Source: Prescottella defluvii (GTDB lineage: Bacteria; Actinomycetota; Actinomycetes; Mycobacteriales; Mycobacteriaceae). Taken from it: a stretch of 64,000 bases of DNA. Positions 46,147 through 55,636 of this stretch are shown one piece after another; the first letter of the stretch is position 1, and each line of letters opens with the position of its first letter. The DNA is taken from positions 1,240,001-1,304,000 of the forward strand of contig CP121458.1 in the NCBI GenBank assembly GCA_029690005.1, read 5' to 3'. Position numbers and translations under genes: made by a program. Below the pieces are notes generated by a model that was not told the origin of the DNA, did not search any database, and saw only the letters and a program-made list of their open reading frames with translations.

Positions 46147-47826
46147 ATGAGTCTGATCGACGCCGAGACCACCCGACAGTACGTCGAGTCCGGGTGGTGG
46201 GGAACCGAACCGCTGCACGAGCTGGTCGGCAGGCGTGCCCTGGCGACGCCCGAGGGTGACGCCTTCATCACGCCGGTAGGCAGGACAACTTGGGCTGCAT
46301 ACGATTCCGTCGCGGACGACATCGCGTCCGCGCTCGTCGCGCTGGGGATTCCGGCGGGTGACCGGGTGGCCGTCCAGCTTCCCGATACGTTCCTCGTTCA
46401 CGCGGCGTTGATCGCGGCGGCGCGCGCCGGCGTCGTCGCTGTGGGCATCGGGGCACGCGCCGGCGACCGGGAGATCGCGCACCTCATCCGGAAGACGGGC
46501 GCCCGGACCCTGATCACCGTCGACGTACAGGCCGGCCGCTCGTCGACCGCCCTGGTGCGCGGGCTGCGCGATCGTGGCGTCGTGCTTGACTTCCATTTGG
46601 TGCTGTCGGACGCAGGCGTGGACCGGATCGCGGATGTCCGCGGTGGTGCCCCGGTTCCGGTCGATCCGGGCCGCGCGGGCCGCTCCGACGTGGCGACCCG
46701 CAGTCTGGGGCCGAACGACCTGTGCATGCTCAACTCCACGTCGGGGACGACGGGTCTCCCGAAGTGCGTGACGCAGTTCGACAACCGGTGGATGGCCTTC
46801 AGTCGCCTGGCGATCGGTGCCGGTGACCTGGGCGACGACGAGGTGTTCTTCGGGGCGGTGCCGGCACCGTTCGGTTTCGGCCTGTGGACGTCGCACTACG
46901 CCCCCGCGTTGCTCGGCGCGCCCACCGTGGTGCTGCCGAAGTTCGATGTGGAGAACATGATTCGCATGATCGAGCGGGAGAAGGTGACGGTCCTGTGCTG
47001 CGTCAGCACGCAGTTCCGGATGCTGCTGAACTCGCCGCTCGCCGACGGGGCGGACCTGTCGTCGCTGCGGGTGATGTTCACCGGCGGCGAGGCGGTGCCC
47101 GCCGATCGCGCGGCCGAATTCGAGTCCCGCACGGGGGCTTCCGTTCTGCAGTTCTTCGGATCGAACGAGACCGGCGCGTTCAGCGTCACCCGTGTCGACG
47201 ACCCGCGTGACCGCCGCCTCGGGACGTCCGGACGGCTCATCCCGGAGATGCAGGTCCGGTTGTTCGACGGCGAAGGCAGGGATGTCACCGAGACCGGAGG
47301 GCCCGGCCAGCCCGGTGGAAGGGGTCCGCTGACCTGCGCGGGCTACTACGACGACGCGGACGCCAATGCCGAGCTGTACACGAAGGACGGCTGGATGCTG
47401 ATGGGCGATCTGGTCACGATCGCGGACGACTGCCTGACCCCGGTGGGGCGCACGTCGGACATCATCATTCGCGGTGGCAAGAACATCTCGGCGCCGCAGG
47501 TCGAGCAGGAGGTCGAATCCCACCCGTCCGTCGATCTGGCTGGGGTGGTGGCCGTGCCCGATCCCGTGTTCGGAGAACGCGTCTGCGCGGTGGTCAGTCT
47601 CCTTCCGGGACGGAAGATCACGCTCGACGAGCTCACCGGGTTCATGTCCGCGCGGGGCGTCTCGAAGGAACTGCACCCCGAGCATCTCGTGGTGGTCGAC
47701 GAGCTGCCGCGGTCGTCGGGCGGCAAGCTTGCGAAGGGGGAGATACGCACTCTCGCAATCGAATCGGTCGTACAGGTCTCGCCCGATCCTCACCCGGTCA
47801 TCGCGGGGGTCGAACCGGTCGCGTAG
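46147..47826 (+). CDS. AMP-forming acyl-CoA ligase of the catabolic island
   Basis: 559 residues, intact. Motifs: NSTSGTTGLPKCV, FFGSNETGAF, GWMLMGDLV, then DIIIRGGKNISAPQVEQ and the catalytic Lys in SSGGKLAKGEI. It would activate a carboxylic acid intermediate as a CoA thioester. ATG 46147 follows GAGGGAG; a longer reading from 46078 has none. Its end overlaps the convergent alpha/beta hydrolase stop by 37 bases. The substrate pocket gives no clear hint of chain length. Confidence 0.88.
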   Translation: MSLIDAETTRQYVESGWWGTEPLHELVGRRALATPEGDAFITPVGRTTWAAYDSVADDIASALVALGIPAGDRVAVQLPDTFLVHAALIAAARAGVVAVGIGARAGDREIAHLIRKTGARTLITVDVQAGRSSTALVRGLRDRGVVLDFHLVLSDAGVDRIADVRGGAPVPVDPGRAGRSDVATRSLGPNDLCMLNSTSGTTGLPKCVTQFDNRWMAFSRLAIGAGDLGDDEVFFGAVPAPFGFGLWTSHYAPALLGAPTVVLPKFDVENMIRMIEREKVTVLCCVSTQFRMLLNSPLADGADLSSLRVMFTGGEAVPADRAAEFESRTGASVLQFFGSNETGAFSVTRVDDPRDRRLGTSGRLIPEMQVRLFDGEGRDVTETGGPGQPGGRGPLTCAGYYDDADANAELYTKDGWMLMGDLVTIADDCLTPVGRTSDIIIRGGKNISAPQVEQEVESHPSVDLAGVVAVPDPVFGERVCAVVSLLPGRKITLDELTGFMSARGVSKELHPEHLVVVDELPRSSGGKLAKGEIRTLAIESVVQVSPDPHPVIAGVEPVA

Positions 47827-48658
47827 TGGAGTCCGGCTCGGTCGACGAGCCGGACCACGGCGTGCGCCACCTCTACGGCCTGGTCGAGGATCACCGAGTG
47901 CCCGGCGTCGTGCAGACGCACCAGCTCGGCGGACGGCAGGGTGGCGGCGATCGCGACGGAATGCTCGAACGGCGTGATCAGATCGGCGGTGCCGCCGAGC
48001 ACGAGCGACGGGATGTCGCCGAGGACGGCGAGTGCACGGGATTCGTCGACCCGGCGAGTGACCGCAGGAATCCGCACATCGTGACGACCGATGTCCGGTT
48101 GTCCAGCGCGATCGTCGCCAGACGCTGCGTCAACCCGGGCATGCGCCGGGCGCCGAACTCGATCGCCGAGACCAGCGGGTGTCGCAGGAACCGGCACAGG
48201 CCCGACCGGGTGATGTCGCTCGCGGCTGTGGAGAGCAGTCCGACGCCGACGATGCGCGAGCCGACCGCTTGCGGCTGCTGACGAAGGTAGGCGAGCGCGG
48301 CCATCCCGCCCATCGAGTGACCGACCAGTACGACCGGTCCGGTCGGCACCACCGCAGTGATGACCGCGTCGAGGTCGTAGCCCAACTGGTCGATCGTGTA
48401 CGTGTGCGCCGGTGCGCTCCCAGACTCGCCGTGACCGCGGTGGTCGTAGAACACCATCCGCACCGCCGGCCCCCACTCGCGGCTCAGATGCGAGCGCAGC
48501 CGCGCCCAGGAGTGGGTGTGCATGCAGTGCCCGTGCGCGAACACCACGGTCAGCGGCGCGTCGGCGTCGCCGAACTCGCGGACGGCCAGGGCCACGCCGT
48601 CGTCGGTCTCGACCACGTGACGTCGGACGCGCCTGTCGGAGCGGAGAGTGGTGATCAT
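47790..48658 (-). CDS. Alpha/beta hydrolase (frame-broken)
   Basis: About 290 residues. The nucleophile elbow is VLVGHSMGGMAAL, the oxyanion region VVFAHGHCMHTHSW, then MVFYDHRGHGESG and the late catalytic His in LHDAGHSVILDQ. It resembles esterases and lysophospholipases of the mycobacterial alpha/beta hydrolase set. One base is missing near 48052. ATG 48658 follows GGAGGGCGCC. A strongly paired sequence lies directly upstream of its ribosome-binding site. Confidence 0.85.
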
Positions 48659-48671
48659 GGCGCCCTCCCGA

Positions 48672-48723
48672 GGTCGAGACGAGGATGTGCGGTGGAACTG
48701 CACACCTCAATCTCGTCTCGACC
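48672..48723. promoter_or_regulatory. 52-base hairpin upstream of the alpha/beta hydrolase
   Basis: GGTCGAGACGAG (48672-48683) and its exact inverted copy (48712-48723) form a 12-pair outer stem; inside, TGTGC pairs with GCACA. It lies in the divergent interval 48659-48939, four bases from the hydrolase ribosome-binding site. Nothing else in that interval is supported except the ribosome-binding site of the next gene. Confidence 0.6.
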
Positions 48724-48939
48724 AGGCGCCGCGGCCAGCGCCCCCGGGAGGGCCAGCGGAACCCCAGGGGGTGCCGTTTCCGCCACCCGGGGTGGAGGGA
48801 CGCGTTTGCCGGTATCCGTGCGGGAGGTCCGCTGCGGGAGGACAATCTCCGGAGAAGGCCGCCGCCGGTGCCTGCTCCGGCGGCGCGTCGACCGCAGTAC
48901 GACGAGAGCGCAAACGGAACTCGAAACCGGGAGGCTTTT

Positions 48940-49227
48940 GTGAACTACTTCGACGATGCACGTGAACCGGCCACGTTCGCGCGGGAGCACCCGGGCGAGG
49001 CCATCGAGGACACCCGAAACTGGCCCGGCTACGCCCTGATCGGAGTCGCGATCGTGACCCTCGGCATGACCCTGGTCGCGGCCGGATACGGCTTCCAGGG
49101 TTGGGCGTGGATCGCAGGGTCGATCTGCGCGCTCAGCCTGGTCCTGGGAACCACACTGGTGCTCCACGAACACCGCCGAGTCAAGCGGCTCGACGCGGCG
49201 GGCGTGCTGTACCCGTTCGGCCACTGA
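48940..49227 (+). CDS. Small membrane protein, possibly UsfY-like
   Basis: 95 residues. After an acidic N-terminus (NYFDDAREPATFAREHPGEA) come WPGYALIGVAIVTLGMTL and AWIAGSICALSLVLGTTLV, two membrane helices, then a basic EHRRVKRLD. The WPGY-helix-helix-EHRR layout recalls mycobacterial UsfY, a SigF-associated stress protein; this is a resemblance from memory only. GTG 48940 has GGGAGG five bases upstream. Confidence 0.6.
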   Translation: MNYFDDAREPATFAREHPGEAIEDTRNWPGYALIGVAIVTLGMTLVAAGYGFQGWAWIAGSICALSLVLGTTLVLHEHRRVKRLDAAGVLYPFGH

Positions 49228-49248
49228 CGGCGGCAGCAGGCCGACGGG

Positions 49249-49494
49249 TCACGTCGGTTGCCGCTGCGCCCAGTCCTTCTCGATCTCCGGGTAGCCCGCC
49301 GCGATCTCGTCGACGCGTGCGGGCGTCGCGGATTCGAGTTCGGCGCGGTGCCGCTGCGCCTCGGCGAGCGAACCGGAGAACCCGGTCGCGGTGGGCACCG
49401 GCGACGACTCGTCCGCTGTCGGTGCGTTCAGTTCGAGCGTGTGGATGATTCCGTCGAGTCGGCTCGCCACGAAGTGTCGCTTGTCCTCACTCAT
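49249..49494 (-). CDS. Small soluble hypothetical protein
   Basis: 81 residues, strongly acidic/basic mixed and helical (SLAEAQRHRAELESATP, then EIEKDWAQRQPT), with no membrane segment. ATG 49494 begins MSEDKRHFVASRLDGIIH. Function not recognised. It lies between the membrane protein and the SDR gene, convergent with the former. Confidence 0.5.
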   Translation of the reverse strand: MSEDKRHFVASRLDGIIHTLELNAPTADESSPVPTATGFSGSLAEAQRHRAELESATPARVDEIAAGYPEIEKDWAQRQPT

Positions 49495-49629
49495 GAATCC
49501 ATGACACCACCGGACGGACCGCGTGCCTACCCCGAATGCCCGCCGACCGGCCCTTTGTCGGCCGCCGTCGGGTTTCGCGGCCCTCGCTCCGGGGAACTCG
49601 GGGAGGTATCTGATCGGAGGAGGCGTCGG

Positions 49630-50351
49630 ATGAACGACAGCGAAACGAATGGGACTCGAGCCCTCGCACTGGTGACCGGCGCCTCGACCGGCATCGGGTA
49701 CGAGTTGGCCCGCGGGCTCGCGGCCCGCCGCTACGACCTCGTGCTGGTGGCCGACGACGACGCGGTCCGTCCCGTGGCCGCCGAGTTCGCGCCGCAAGGG
49801 ATCACCGCCCACGCGATCGAGGCGGACCTCGCGACCAACGTCGGGCTCGCCGAGGTCCGTCGCTCGCTGGATGCGCTCGAGCGGCCCATCGGGGTGGCCG
49901 CGCTCAACGCCGGCATCGGGGCCCACGGGCGCTTCGACCGGATGCCGATCGACGACGACCTGCGCATGATCGCCCTGAACGTGACCGCCACCGTCCGGCT
50001 CGCGAAGTACGTTCTGCGACCGATGGTCGACCGGGGCGACGGCCGGGTGCTGTTCACGTCGTCCTCGCCCGCCGCGATGCCGGGCCCCCTCTGCGCTACC
50101 TATGCGGCGTCGACGGCGTTCGTCCAGTCCTTCGCGGAGGCGGTCCGCGCCGAACTCGCCGACACCGGAGTCGCGATCACGACGCTCATGCCCGGCGCCA
50201 CCGACACGGACTTCTTCGATCGCGCCGGCATGCAGGACACCGAACTGGCACGCGGGCCCAAGGCCGATCCTGAGGACGTGGCCCAGCGGGGCTCGAGGCG
50301 CTCTTCGCGGGGAACGACCGCGTGGAGATCGGGGTGGCGCAGCGGGTGTGA
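49630..50351 (+). CDS. Short-chain dehydrogenase/reductase with altered active site (frame-broken)
   Basis: About 240 residues. The nucleotide motif is VTGASTGIGYELARG, followed by NAGIGAHG and the Ser in FTSSSPAAM. The catalytic YxxxK reads Tyr-Ala-Ala-Ser-Thr (CATYAASTAF): the lysine is threonine here. One base is missing near 50290, and the corrected end is EIGVAQRV with stop at 50349. Unless AAG was misread as ACG, classical SDR catalysis would be impaired. ATG 49630 follows GGAGGAGG. Confidence 0.8.
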
Positions 50352-50448
50352 TGAGTTTCGGGGCGCCGGTGGTCTGTATCGGTGCAAGCTTCCCGTGTGA
50401 GTACGGAAAGCCCACGCACTCACCGTCACCTCGAGTCAGGAGTAGCCC

Positions 50449-50853
50449 ATGTCCCGTCTGATCTTCGTGAACCTGCCGGTCGAGAACATCGCAGCCACCC
50501 GCGCGTTCTTCGGCGGCCTCGGTTTCGAGTTCAATGAACAGTTCTGCGACGAAAACTCCGCCTGCATGGCGATCAACGACTCGGCGTGGGTCATGCTGCT
50601 CCAGAAGGCCCGGTTCCGGGATTTCATCGAGGACGACATCTGCGACACCACGAAGAGCCGCGAACTGCTCACCTGCCTCTCCGCGGACAGCCGCGAGGGC
50701 GTCGACGCGTTGGTCGACGCCGCGATCGCGGCCGGCGGCTCGAAGTGGATGGACCCGCAGGACCACGGCTTCATGTACCAGCGTTCGTTCCGTGACCTCG
50801 ACAACCACGTGTGGGAGGTCATGTGGATGGATCCGGCCGCCGCGGGGCAGTGA
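50449..50853 (+). CDS. VOC-superfamily (glyoxalase/bleomycin-resistance fold) protein
   Basis: 134 residues. FVNLPVENIAATRAFFGGLGF begins the first beta-alpha-beta unit, and FRDLDNHVWEVMWMDP the end of the second, with the usual His/Glu metal positions. It resembles the PhnB/lactoylglutathione-lyase-like proteins often next to ECF sigma genes. ATG 50449 follows AGGAG. It is convergent with the SigG-like gene 12 bases away. Confidence 0.85.
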   Translation: MSRLIFVNLPVENIAATRAFFGGLGFEFNEQFCDENSACMAINDSAWVMLLQKARFRDFIEDDICDTTKSRELLTCLSADSREGVDALVDAAIAAGGSKWMDPQDHGFMYQRSFRDLDNHVWEVMWMDPAAAGQ

Positions 50854-50865
50854 CCGCGGGGACGG

Positions 50866-51851
50866 TCAGAGGCGCTCGGGCAGGCCGAACCTGGCGAACA
50901 GGTCGGTGTCGAAGAAGCACGTGACGTGCGCGACCCCGCGCTCGGTGATGTCGAGTACGTGCAGCTGGAAGGGGCGGTGGACACCGTCCTCGCCGCGCAT
51001 GTACAGGCCGAGCGCGGGCTGGCCGTTGGCCGCCGCCGGCAGCAGGCGCATGTCGCCCGGGCCCTCCGACGGGCACTTCTCCTTGACTAGGCGGGCGATG
51101 TCGGCGCCGCCGACGTACCAGCCGACGAAGGGCGGCATCTCCCAGATCGCGTCCCGGGTGAACAGCTCGACGAGTCCGTCGATGTCGTACCGCTCGAACC
51201 CGTCGACGTACCGCTGCAGCAACTCGCGCGTGGCAGCGGACTCTGGTTCGACGAGCGTGTCCGGGGTCGGCGTCGCCTCGGCCAGTTGCGCCCGGGCCCG
51301 CTGGAGCAGGCTGTTGACCGCGGCCGTGGTGGTGCCGAGCGCCTCGGCGACCTCGGCGGCCTTCCACTGCAACACGTCACGCAGCACCAGCACGGCACGC
51401 TGCCGCGCCGACAGGTGCTGCAGCGCCGCGACGAACGCCAGCCGCACCGACTCCCGGGCGCCGACGACCGTCGCGGGATCGTCCGCACCCGGCCGTCGCC
51501 CCACACCATCGAATCCGGGATCGGCTCGAGCCACGGCACCTCGCCGCGTTCGACCAGGTCGTCGGACGGATCGGAGCTGGGTGCACCCAGACCGGTCGGC
51601 AGCGGACGGCGGGCGCGGCTCTCGAGGGCGGTCAGGCACGTGTTGGTGGCGATCCGATGCAGCCAGGTGCGGACCGACGAGCGGCCGTCGAACTTCGGGT
51701 AGCCGCGCCACGCGCGCACGAAGGTCTCCTGCAGCAGATCCTCGGCGTCGTGGATCGATCCGGTCATGCGGTAGCAGTGCGCAAGTAGTTCGCGCCGGTA
51801 AGGATCTGCCGCTGTGAGGAATTCGTCGTCCAGGCTCTGGCCTACGGTCAT
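50866..51851 (-). CDS. sigG: ECF sigma factor with SnoaL-like C-domain, SigG type (frame-broken)
   Basis: About 328 residues. Region 2: [30 protein letters not shown]; region 4: [21 protein letters not shown] then [17 protein letters not shown]. The C-terminal 110 residues ([26 protein letters not shown]) are a SnoaL-like domain, typical of SigG/SigJ-type ECFs that lack an anti-sigma factor. The name rests on architecture and the nearby Rv0183-like lipase (53348), as in M. tuberculosis. One base is missing near 51495. Confidence 0.82.
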
Positions 51852-52016
51852 GCCCCGAACTGTAGTGGCGGACGCCGACAAGTGGCGGGGAGCGGAAGCG
51901 GGCGAGGGGCGGGCGGGTGCGCTACTCCACCCGAGGGTGCCTGTCGGCGCGTTCGATCCCGACCGAGGATCGAAGACGTGGGACGGCCGACCGCGCCCCC
52001 CGGTGAGGAGACCGAC

Positions 52017-52631
52017 ATGTACGGGAATGTCTGCACTACAACGCGAATCGGCGAGATGTCGGCCGCCCGCGCCAGGGAGGTATTGGCGGAGTGGGTGCCA
52101 CGCGCGGTCGCGGGTGAGCGGGAGGCGCGCGAACGGGTGGTCGCCGTGGTCTATCCACTGGTGCGGCGTTACTGCTTCGCGCGGTTGGGACGCGGCGCGC
52201 TGCAGGCGGTGGCCGAGGACGTCGCCCACGAGGTGTGCGTCGCGTTGATGACGGCCCTGCCTCGATTCACCGACCAGGGCTCGTCGTTCCTGACCTACGT
52301 GTACGCGATCGCCGGGCACAAGGTGATCGATGCCCGCCGCGCCGCCGGCCGGACGTGCGCGCCGCTCGAGGACGCCGGCGACGTGCCCTGCCCGGATGCG
52401 GGTCCGGAGGAACGCGCGCTCGAGGTGGAGTCCGGCGAGCAGGCGCGGGAACTCGTCGCGTCCCTGCCTCCGCGCTATCGCGAGATCGTGGTGATGCGGC
52501 TGGTGTGGGGGATGTCGGCTGCGGAGACCGCCGACGCGCTCGGCACCACGCCCGGTGCGGTCCGGATCGCGCAGCACCGCGCGCTCGGCAGATTGCGGAT
52601 GCGACTGCGACCGGCGTCGGACGCCGCCTGA
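52017..52631 (+). CDS. ECF sigma factor, SigD/ShbA-like
   Basis: 204 residues. Region 2: [15 protein letters not shown] then [18 protein letters not shown] and [17 protein letters not shown]; region 4: [41 protein letters not shown]. The compact form and the preserved AEDVAHEV are close to mycobacterial SigD and streptomycete ShbA, which control stationary-phase and housekeeping sigma transcription. No anti-sigma gene follows. Start ATG 52017 after GAGGAG; the upstream frame extends to 51882 but lacks a site. Its C-terminus converges on an FHA-HTH gene. Confidence 0.82.
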   Translation: MYGNVCTTTRIGEMSAARAREVLAEWVPRAVAGEREARERVVAVVYPLVRRYCFARLGRGALQAVAEDVAHEVCVALMTALPRFTDQGSSFLTYVYAIAGHKVIDARRAAGRTCAPLEDAGDVPCPDAGPEERALEVESGEQARELVASLPPRYREIVVMRLVWGMSAAETADALGTTPGAVRIAQHRALGRLRMRLRPASDAA

Positions 52632-52634
52632 CCA

Positions 52635-53254
52635 CTACAGGTCGTGCTCGGTGATCACGCCGCTGTGCAGCGCCTTCTCGACCAGCCGCAACCGCTTCTG
52701 GTTCTGTGGAAGCCTCTCGACGCCGAACTTCGCGAACAGTGTGCGCAGATGCGTCTTGACCGCGTCGACGCTGAGGAACACCTCGTCCGCGATCTCCTGA
52801 TTCGACGCGGGGTTCGCGAATGTCGCGTTGTGTTTGTAGGGCCGGCACAGCGCGACGAGGATCGAGCGTTGCGTCGCCGTCAGCGAACGGACCGTCGGCA
52901 TCTGGGCCGCCACCCGGGTGGGCTCGCCACCCTGCCCGGACAGGTCGCGGAACACGAACGCCGAGTTGCCGATCCGGATGCTGTCGCCGTTGCGCAGCCG
53001 GCGTCGGCCCGAAATCCGTTCGCCGTTGACGAAGGTGCCGTTGCGCGAGAGGCCGTCGTCGACGATGGTCCAGTCGGTGCCGATCCACTCGATCGTGGCA
53101 TGCAGGCGGGAGACCTCCGGGTCCGACGTCAGCGCGACGTCCGCGTCGGGGGAGCGGCCGACCGTCACCCGCGGCGTGTCGACGGACAGCGTCAGCTCGC
53201 GCGGGCACCCGGTCTGGTCGGTGTACCGCAGGTAGGGGCTTCCGTGATGCTCAT
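52635..53254 (-). CDS. FHA-domain protein with C-terminal LuxR-like HTH (frame-broken)
   Basis: About 206 residues. FHA core: VTVGRSPDADVALTSDPEVSR then LHATIEW and LSRNGTFVNGERI, the phosphothreonine-binding loop set. The C-terminus (LTATQRSILVALCRPY, then NQEIADEVFLSVDAVKTHLRTLF) is an HTH. It could couple Ser/Thr kinase signalling to transcription. ATG 53254 follows AGGAGC; one base is missing near 53238 just after MSITEAP. It ends only four bases from the convergent SigD-like gene. Confidence 0.8.
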
Positions 53255-53347
53255 TGCCGCTCCTGTGTGGACACCTTCATCGTGCCGCCCGCACATCGCG
53301 CTGACAAGCGCCCGCACAATGCCGCCGATCGACCTAGACTCGCATTC

Positions 53348-54190
53348 GTGCAGCACACAGAGTCGGAGTTCACCGGGGTGCACGGCACCCGCATCGCGTA
53401 CGACGTATGGCGACCGGGCGGTGCGCCGACCGGCGTCCTGCTGCTGGCGCACGGCCTCGGCGAGCACGCCCGCCGGTACGACCACGTCGTCGAGCGTCTC
53501 GTCGAGCTCGGCCTGGTGGTGTACGCGCCGGATCATCGCGGGCACGGCCGCTCGGGTGGTAAGCGGATCGAACTGCACGACTGGTCCGAGTTCATCGACG
53601 ACCTGCATCAACTGTCGGCGATCGCGATCACCGAGAATCCGGGCCTGCAGCGGTTCCTGCTGGGGCACAGCATGGGCGGCGCCATCGCGCTGTCGTACGC
53701 GCTCGACCACCAGGACGAACTGGCGGGCCTGATCCTGTCTGCGCCGGCCGTCGACGTCACCTCCGGCAAACCCGGGATCGTGGTCGAGATCGGCAAGATC
53801 ATCGGGCGGTTCGCGCCCGGTATTCCCGTCGAGACCCTCGACGCGAAGGCCGTCTCCCGCGATCCCGCGGTGGTGGCGGCGTACGAGTCGGACCCGCTGG
53901 TCTATCACGGAAAAGTCAAGGCGGGTATCGCGCGCGGAATGATCATCGCGGCCGAAGGTTTCCCGGCACGGCTGCCGTCTCTGACCCTGCCCGTCCTGCT
54001 TCTGCACGGCACCGACGACCATCTCGCCGACATCTCCGGCAGCCGGATGATCGCGGCGCGCGCCGGATCCAAGGATCTGACGTTCAAGACGTACGACGGT
54101 CTGTTCCACGAGGTGTTCAACGAGCCCGAACAGGAGAAGGTGCTCGACGACCTCGTGGATCGGCTCCGTCCGAGGCTGCGCGTGACGTAG
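53348..54190 (+). CDS. Monoacylglycerol lipase, Rv0183-like
   Basis: 280 residues. The nucleophile is Ser108 in LLGHSMGGAIAL, with LLAHGLGEHARRYDHVVERL, YAPDHRGHGRSGGKR, the Asp in LHGTDDHLADISGSRM and the His in LFHEVFNEPE. The stretch identity with mycobacterial Rv0183 as I recall it is high, including the end EKVLDDLVDRL. It hydrolyses monoacylglycerols. GTG 53348 gives the length of the homologue. Confidence 0.9.
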   Translation: MQHTESEFTGVHGTRIAYDVWRPGGAPTGVLLLAHGLGEHARRYDHVVERLVELGLVVYAPDHRGHGRSGGKRIELHDWSEFIDDLHQLSAIAITENPGLQRFLLGHSMGGAIALSYALDHQDELAGLILSAPAVDVTSGKPGIVVEIGKIIGRFAPGIPVETLDAKAVSRDPAVVAAYESDPLVYHGKVKAGIARGMIIAAEGFPARLPSLTLPVLLLHGTDDHLADISGSRMIAARAGSKDLTFKTYDGLFHEVFNEPEQEKVLDDLVDRLRPRLRVT

Positions 54191-54199
54191 CCTCCCGAA

Positions 54200-55177
54200 A
54201 TGACTGATCCCGCGAGCACACTCACTCATCGGACCGTTCACGTCGGCGACATCGACATGCACATCGCCGAGCAGGGGGAGGGCGAGCCCGTCGTGCTGTG
54301 TCACGGCTTTCCCGGGCTCTGGTTCAGCTGGCGGCACCAGTTGTCCGCGCTGTCAGCCGCGGGCTATCGGGTGATCGCTCCCGACATGCGCGGCTACGGC
54401 CGCACCGATGCGCCGTCGGATCCGCGAGCCTACGACCGTCGGCACACGGTCGACGACATGGTCGGTCTGCTCGACGCGCTCGGTATCGAACAGGCGGTGT
54501 TCGCGGGCCACGACTTCGGCGCGCAGCTGGTGTGGGATCTGCCGAACTGGGCGCCGGGGCGGGTGCGCGCGCTGATGCAGCTCAGCGTCCCGCGGATGCC
54601 GCGTCAGCCGATCCAGCCGACGATCGGCTTCCGCTATCTCGCGTCCCAGCACTTCGTGCACCTGCACTACTTCCAGGAGTACGGCCCGGCCGACCGGGAG
54701 TTGGGCGGTCATCCGCGGGAGTTCCTGGCCAAGATCTTCCACGCGCTCAGCGGCGCCAACCGGTACCTCGACTGCTGGGACTTCCCGTCCGAGGGCAACG
54801 GCTACCTCGATGTGCTGCCCGAGCCGCCGGCGTTGCCGTGGTCGTGGCTGAGCGAGGACGAATTCGGCTACTACGTGGACGAGTTCACGCGCACCGGGTT
54901 CACGGGCGGGCTCAACTGGTACCGCGCGGACGACTACGTGTGGGAGCAGAACGCGGAACTGCACGATCGCCCCATCACCGTTCCCGCGACGTTCATCGCG
55001 GGCGCGAAGGACCCGGTGCTGGAGATGATGGGCGCAAATCCGTTCGAGACCATGACCGCGATGGTGCCCGGCCTGGTCTCGACGCACGTGATCCCCGACG
55101 TCGGGCACTTCGTTCAGATGGAGGCAGCCGAGCAGGTCAATGCTGCGATGCTCGAGTTCCTGCGCGGACTCGACTGA
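54200..55177 (+). CDS. Alpha/beta-hydrolase-fold epoxide hydrolase
   Basis: 325 residues. The oxyanion HGFPG (35-39), the nucleophilic Asp105 in AGHDFGAQLVWDL, the acid Asp in FIAGAKDP and the His in PDVGHFVQMEA mark the EphA/soluble epoxide hydrolase family. The lid tyrosines are plausible in YLASQHFVHLHYFQEYG. It opens epoxides to diols. It starts ten bases after the lipase stop, so the two are co-transcribed. Confidence 0.88.
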   Translation: MTDPASTLTHRTVHVGDIDMHIAEQGEGEPVVLCHGFPGLWFSWRHQLSALSAAGYRVIAPDMRGYGRTDAPSDPRAYDRRHTVDDMVGLLDALGIEQAVFAGHDFGAQLVWDLPNWAPGRVRALMQLSVPRMPRQPIQPTIGFRYLASQHFVHLHYFQEYGPADRELGGHPREFLAKIFHALSGANRYLDCWDFPSEGNGYLDVLPEPPALPWSWLSEDEFGYYVDEFTRTGFTGGLNWYRADDYVWEQNAELHDRPITVPATFIAGAKDPVLEMMGANPFETMTAMVPGLVSTHVIPDVGHFVQMEAAEQVNAAMLEFLRGLD

Positions 55178-55285
55178 CGGCACGGCCCGTGGGAAGAATT
55201 CTCGACGGGCCTGTCCATCGGCGGCCTCCTCGTTCGTCGTCATGGTGTACCGCAACAACGAGAACCTCCCGAGGAGGAACCGATC

Positions 55286-55630
55286 ATGAAGTATCTGCTG
55301 CTCATCAACGCCGATTCCGTCAACCCCGACAACGGGTGCACCCCCGAGGACTGGATGGTCTACGACAAGCAGGTCAAGGACGCCGGGATCTACGTCTCGG
55401 GGGAGTCGTTGGCCGACCTGACCACCGCGACCAGCGTGCAGGTGGGGCCGGACGGCGACCGCGCGATCACCACCGACGGACCGTTCGCCGAGACCCGTGA
55501 GGTGCTGGGCGGCTTCTACGTCATCGACGTGCCGGACTTCGACGTCGCGCTCGACTGGGCGGCCCGGTGCCCGGGGTCGCGCGGCCCGGGCCGGGTCGTC
55601 GTCCGCCCCATCGCCGACTTCGGTAACTGA
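55286..55630 (+). CDS. YCII-related/DGPF-domain protein
   Basis: 114 residues with ITTDGPFAETREVLGGFYVID, the DGPF signature, and an N-terminal MKYLLLINAD. Such proteins are the standard partners of the ECF42 sigma-factor group, whose gene follows six bases later. The molecular function is unsettled; ligand sensing is often proposed. ATG 55286 follows GAGGAGG. Confidence 0.9.
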   Translation: MKYLLLINADSVNPDNGCTPEDWMVYDKQVKDAGIYVSGESLADLTTATSVQVGPDGDRAITTDGPFAETREVLGGFYVIDVPDFDVALDWAARCPGSRGPGRVVVRPIADFGN

Positions 55631-55636
55631 CGACCG

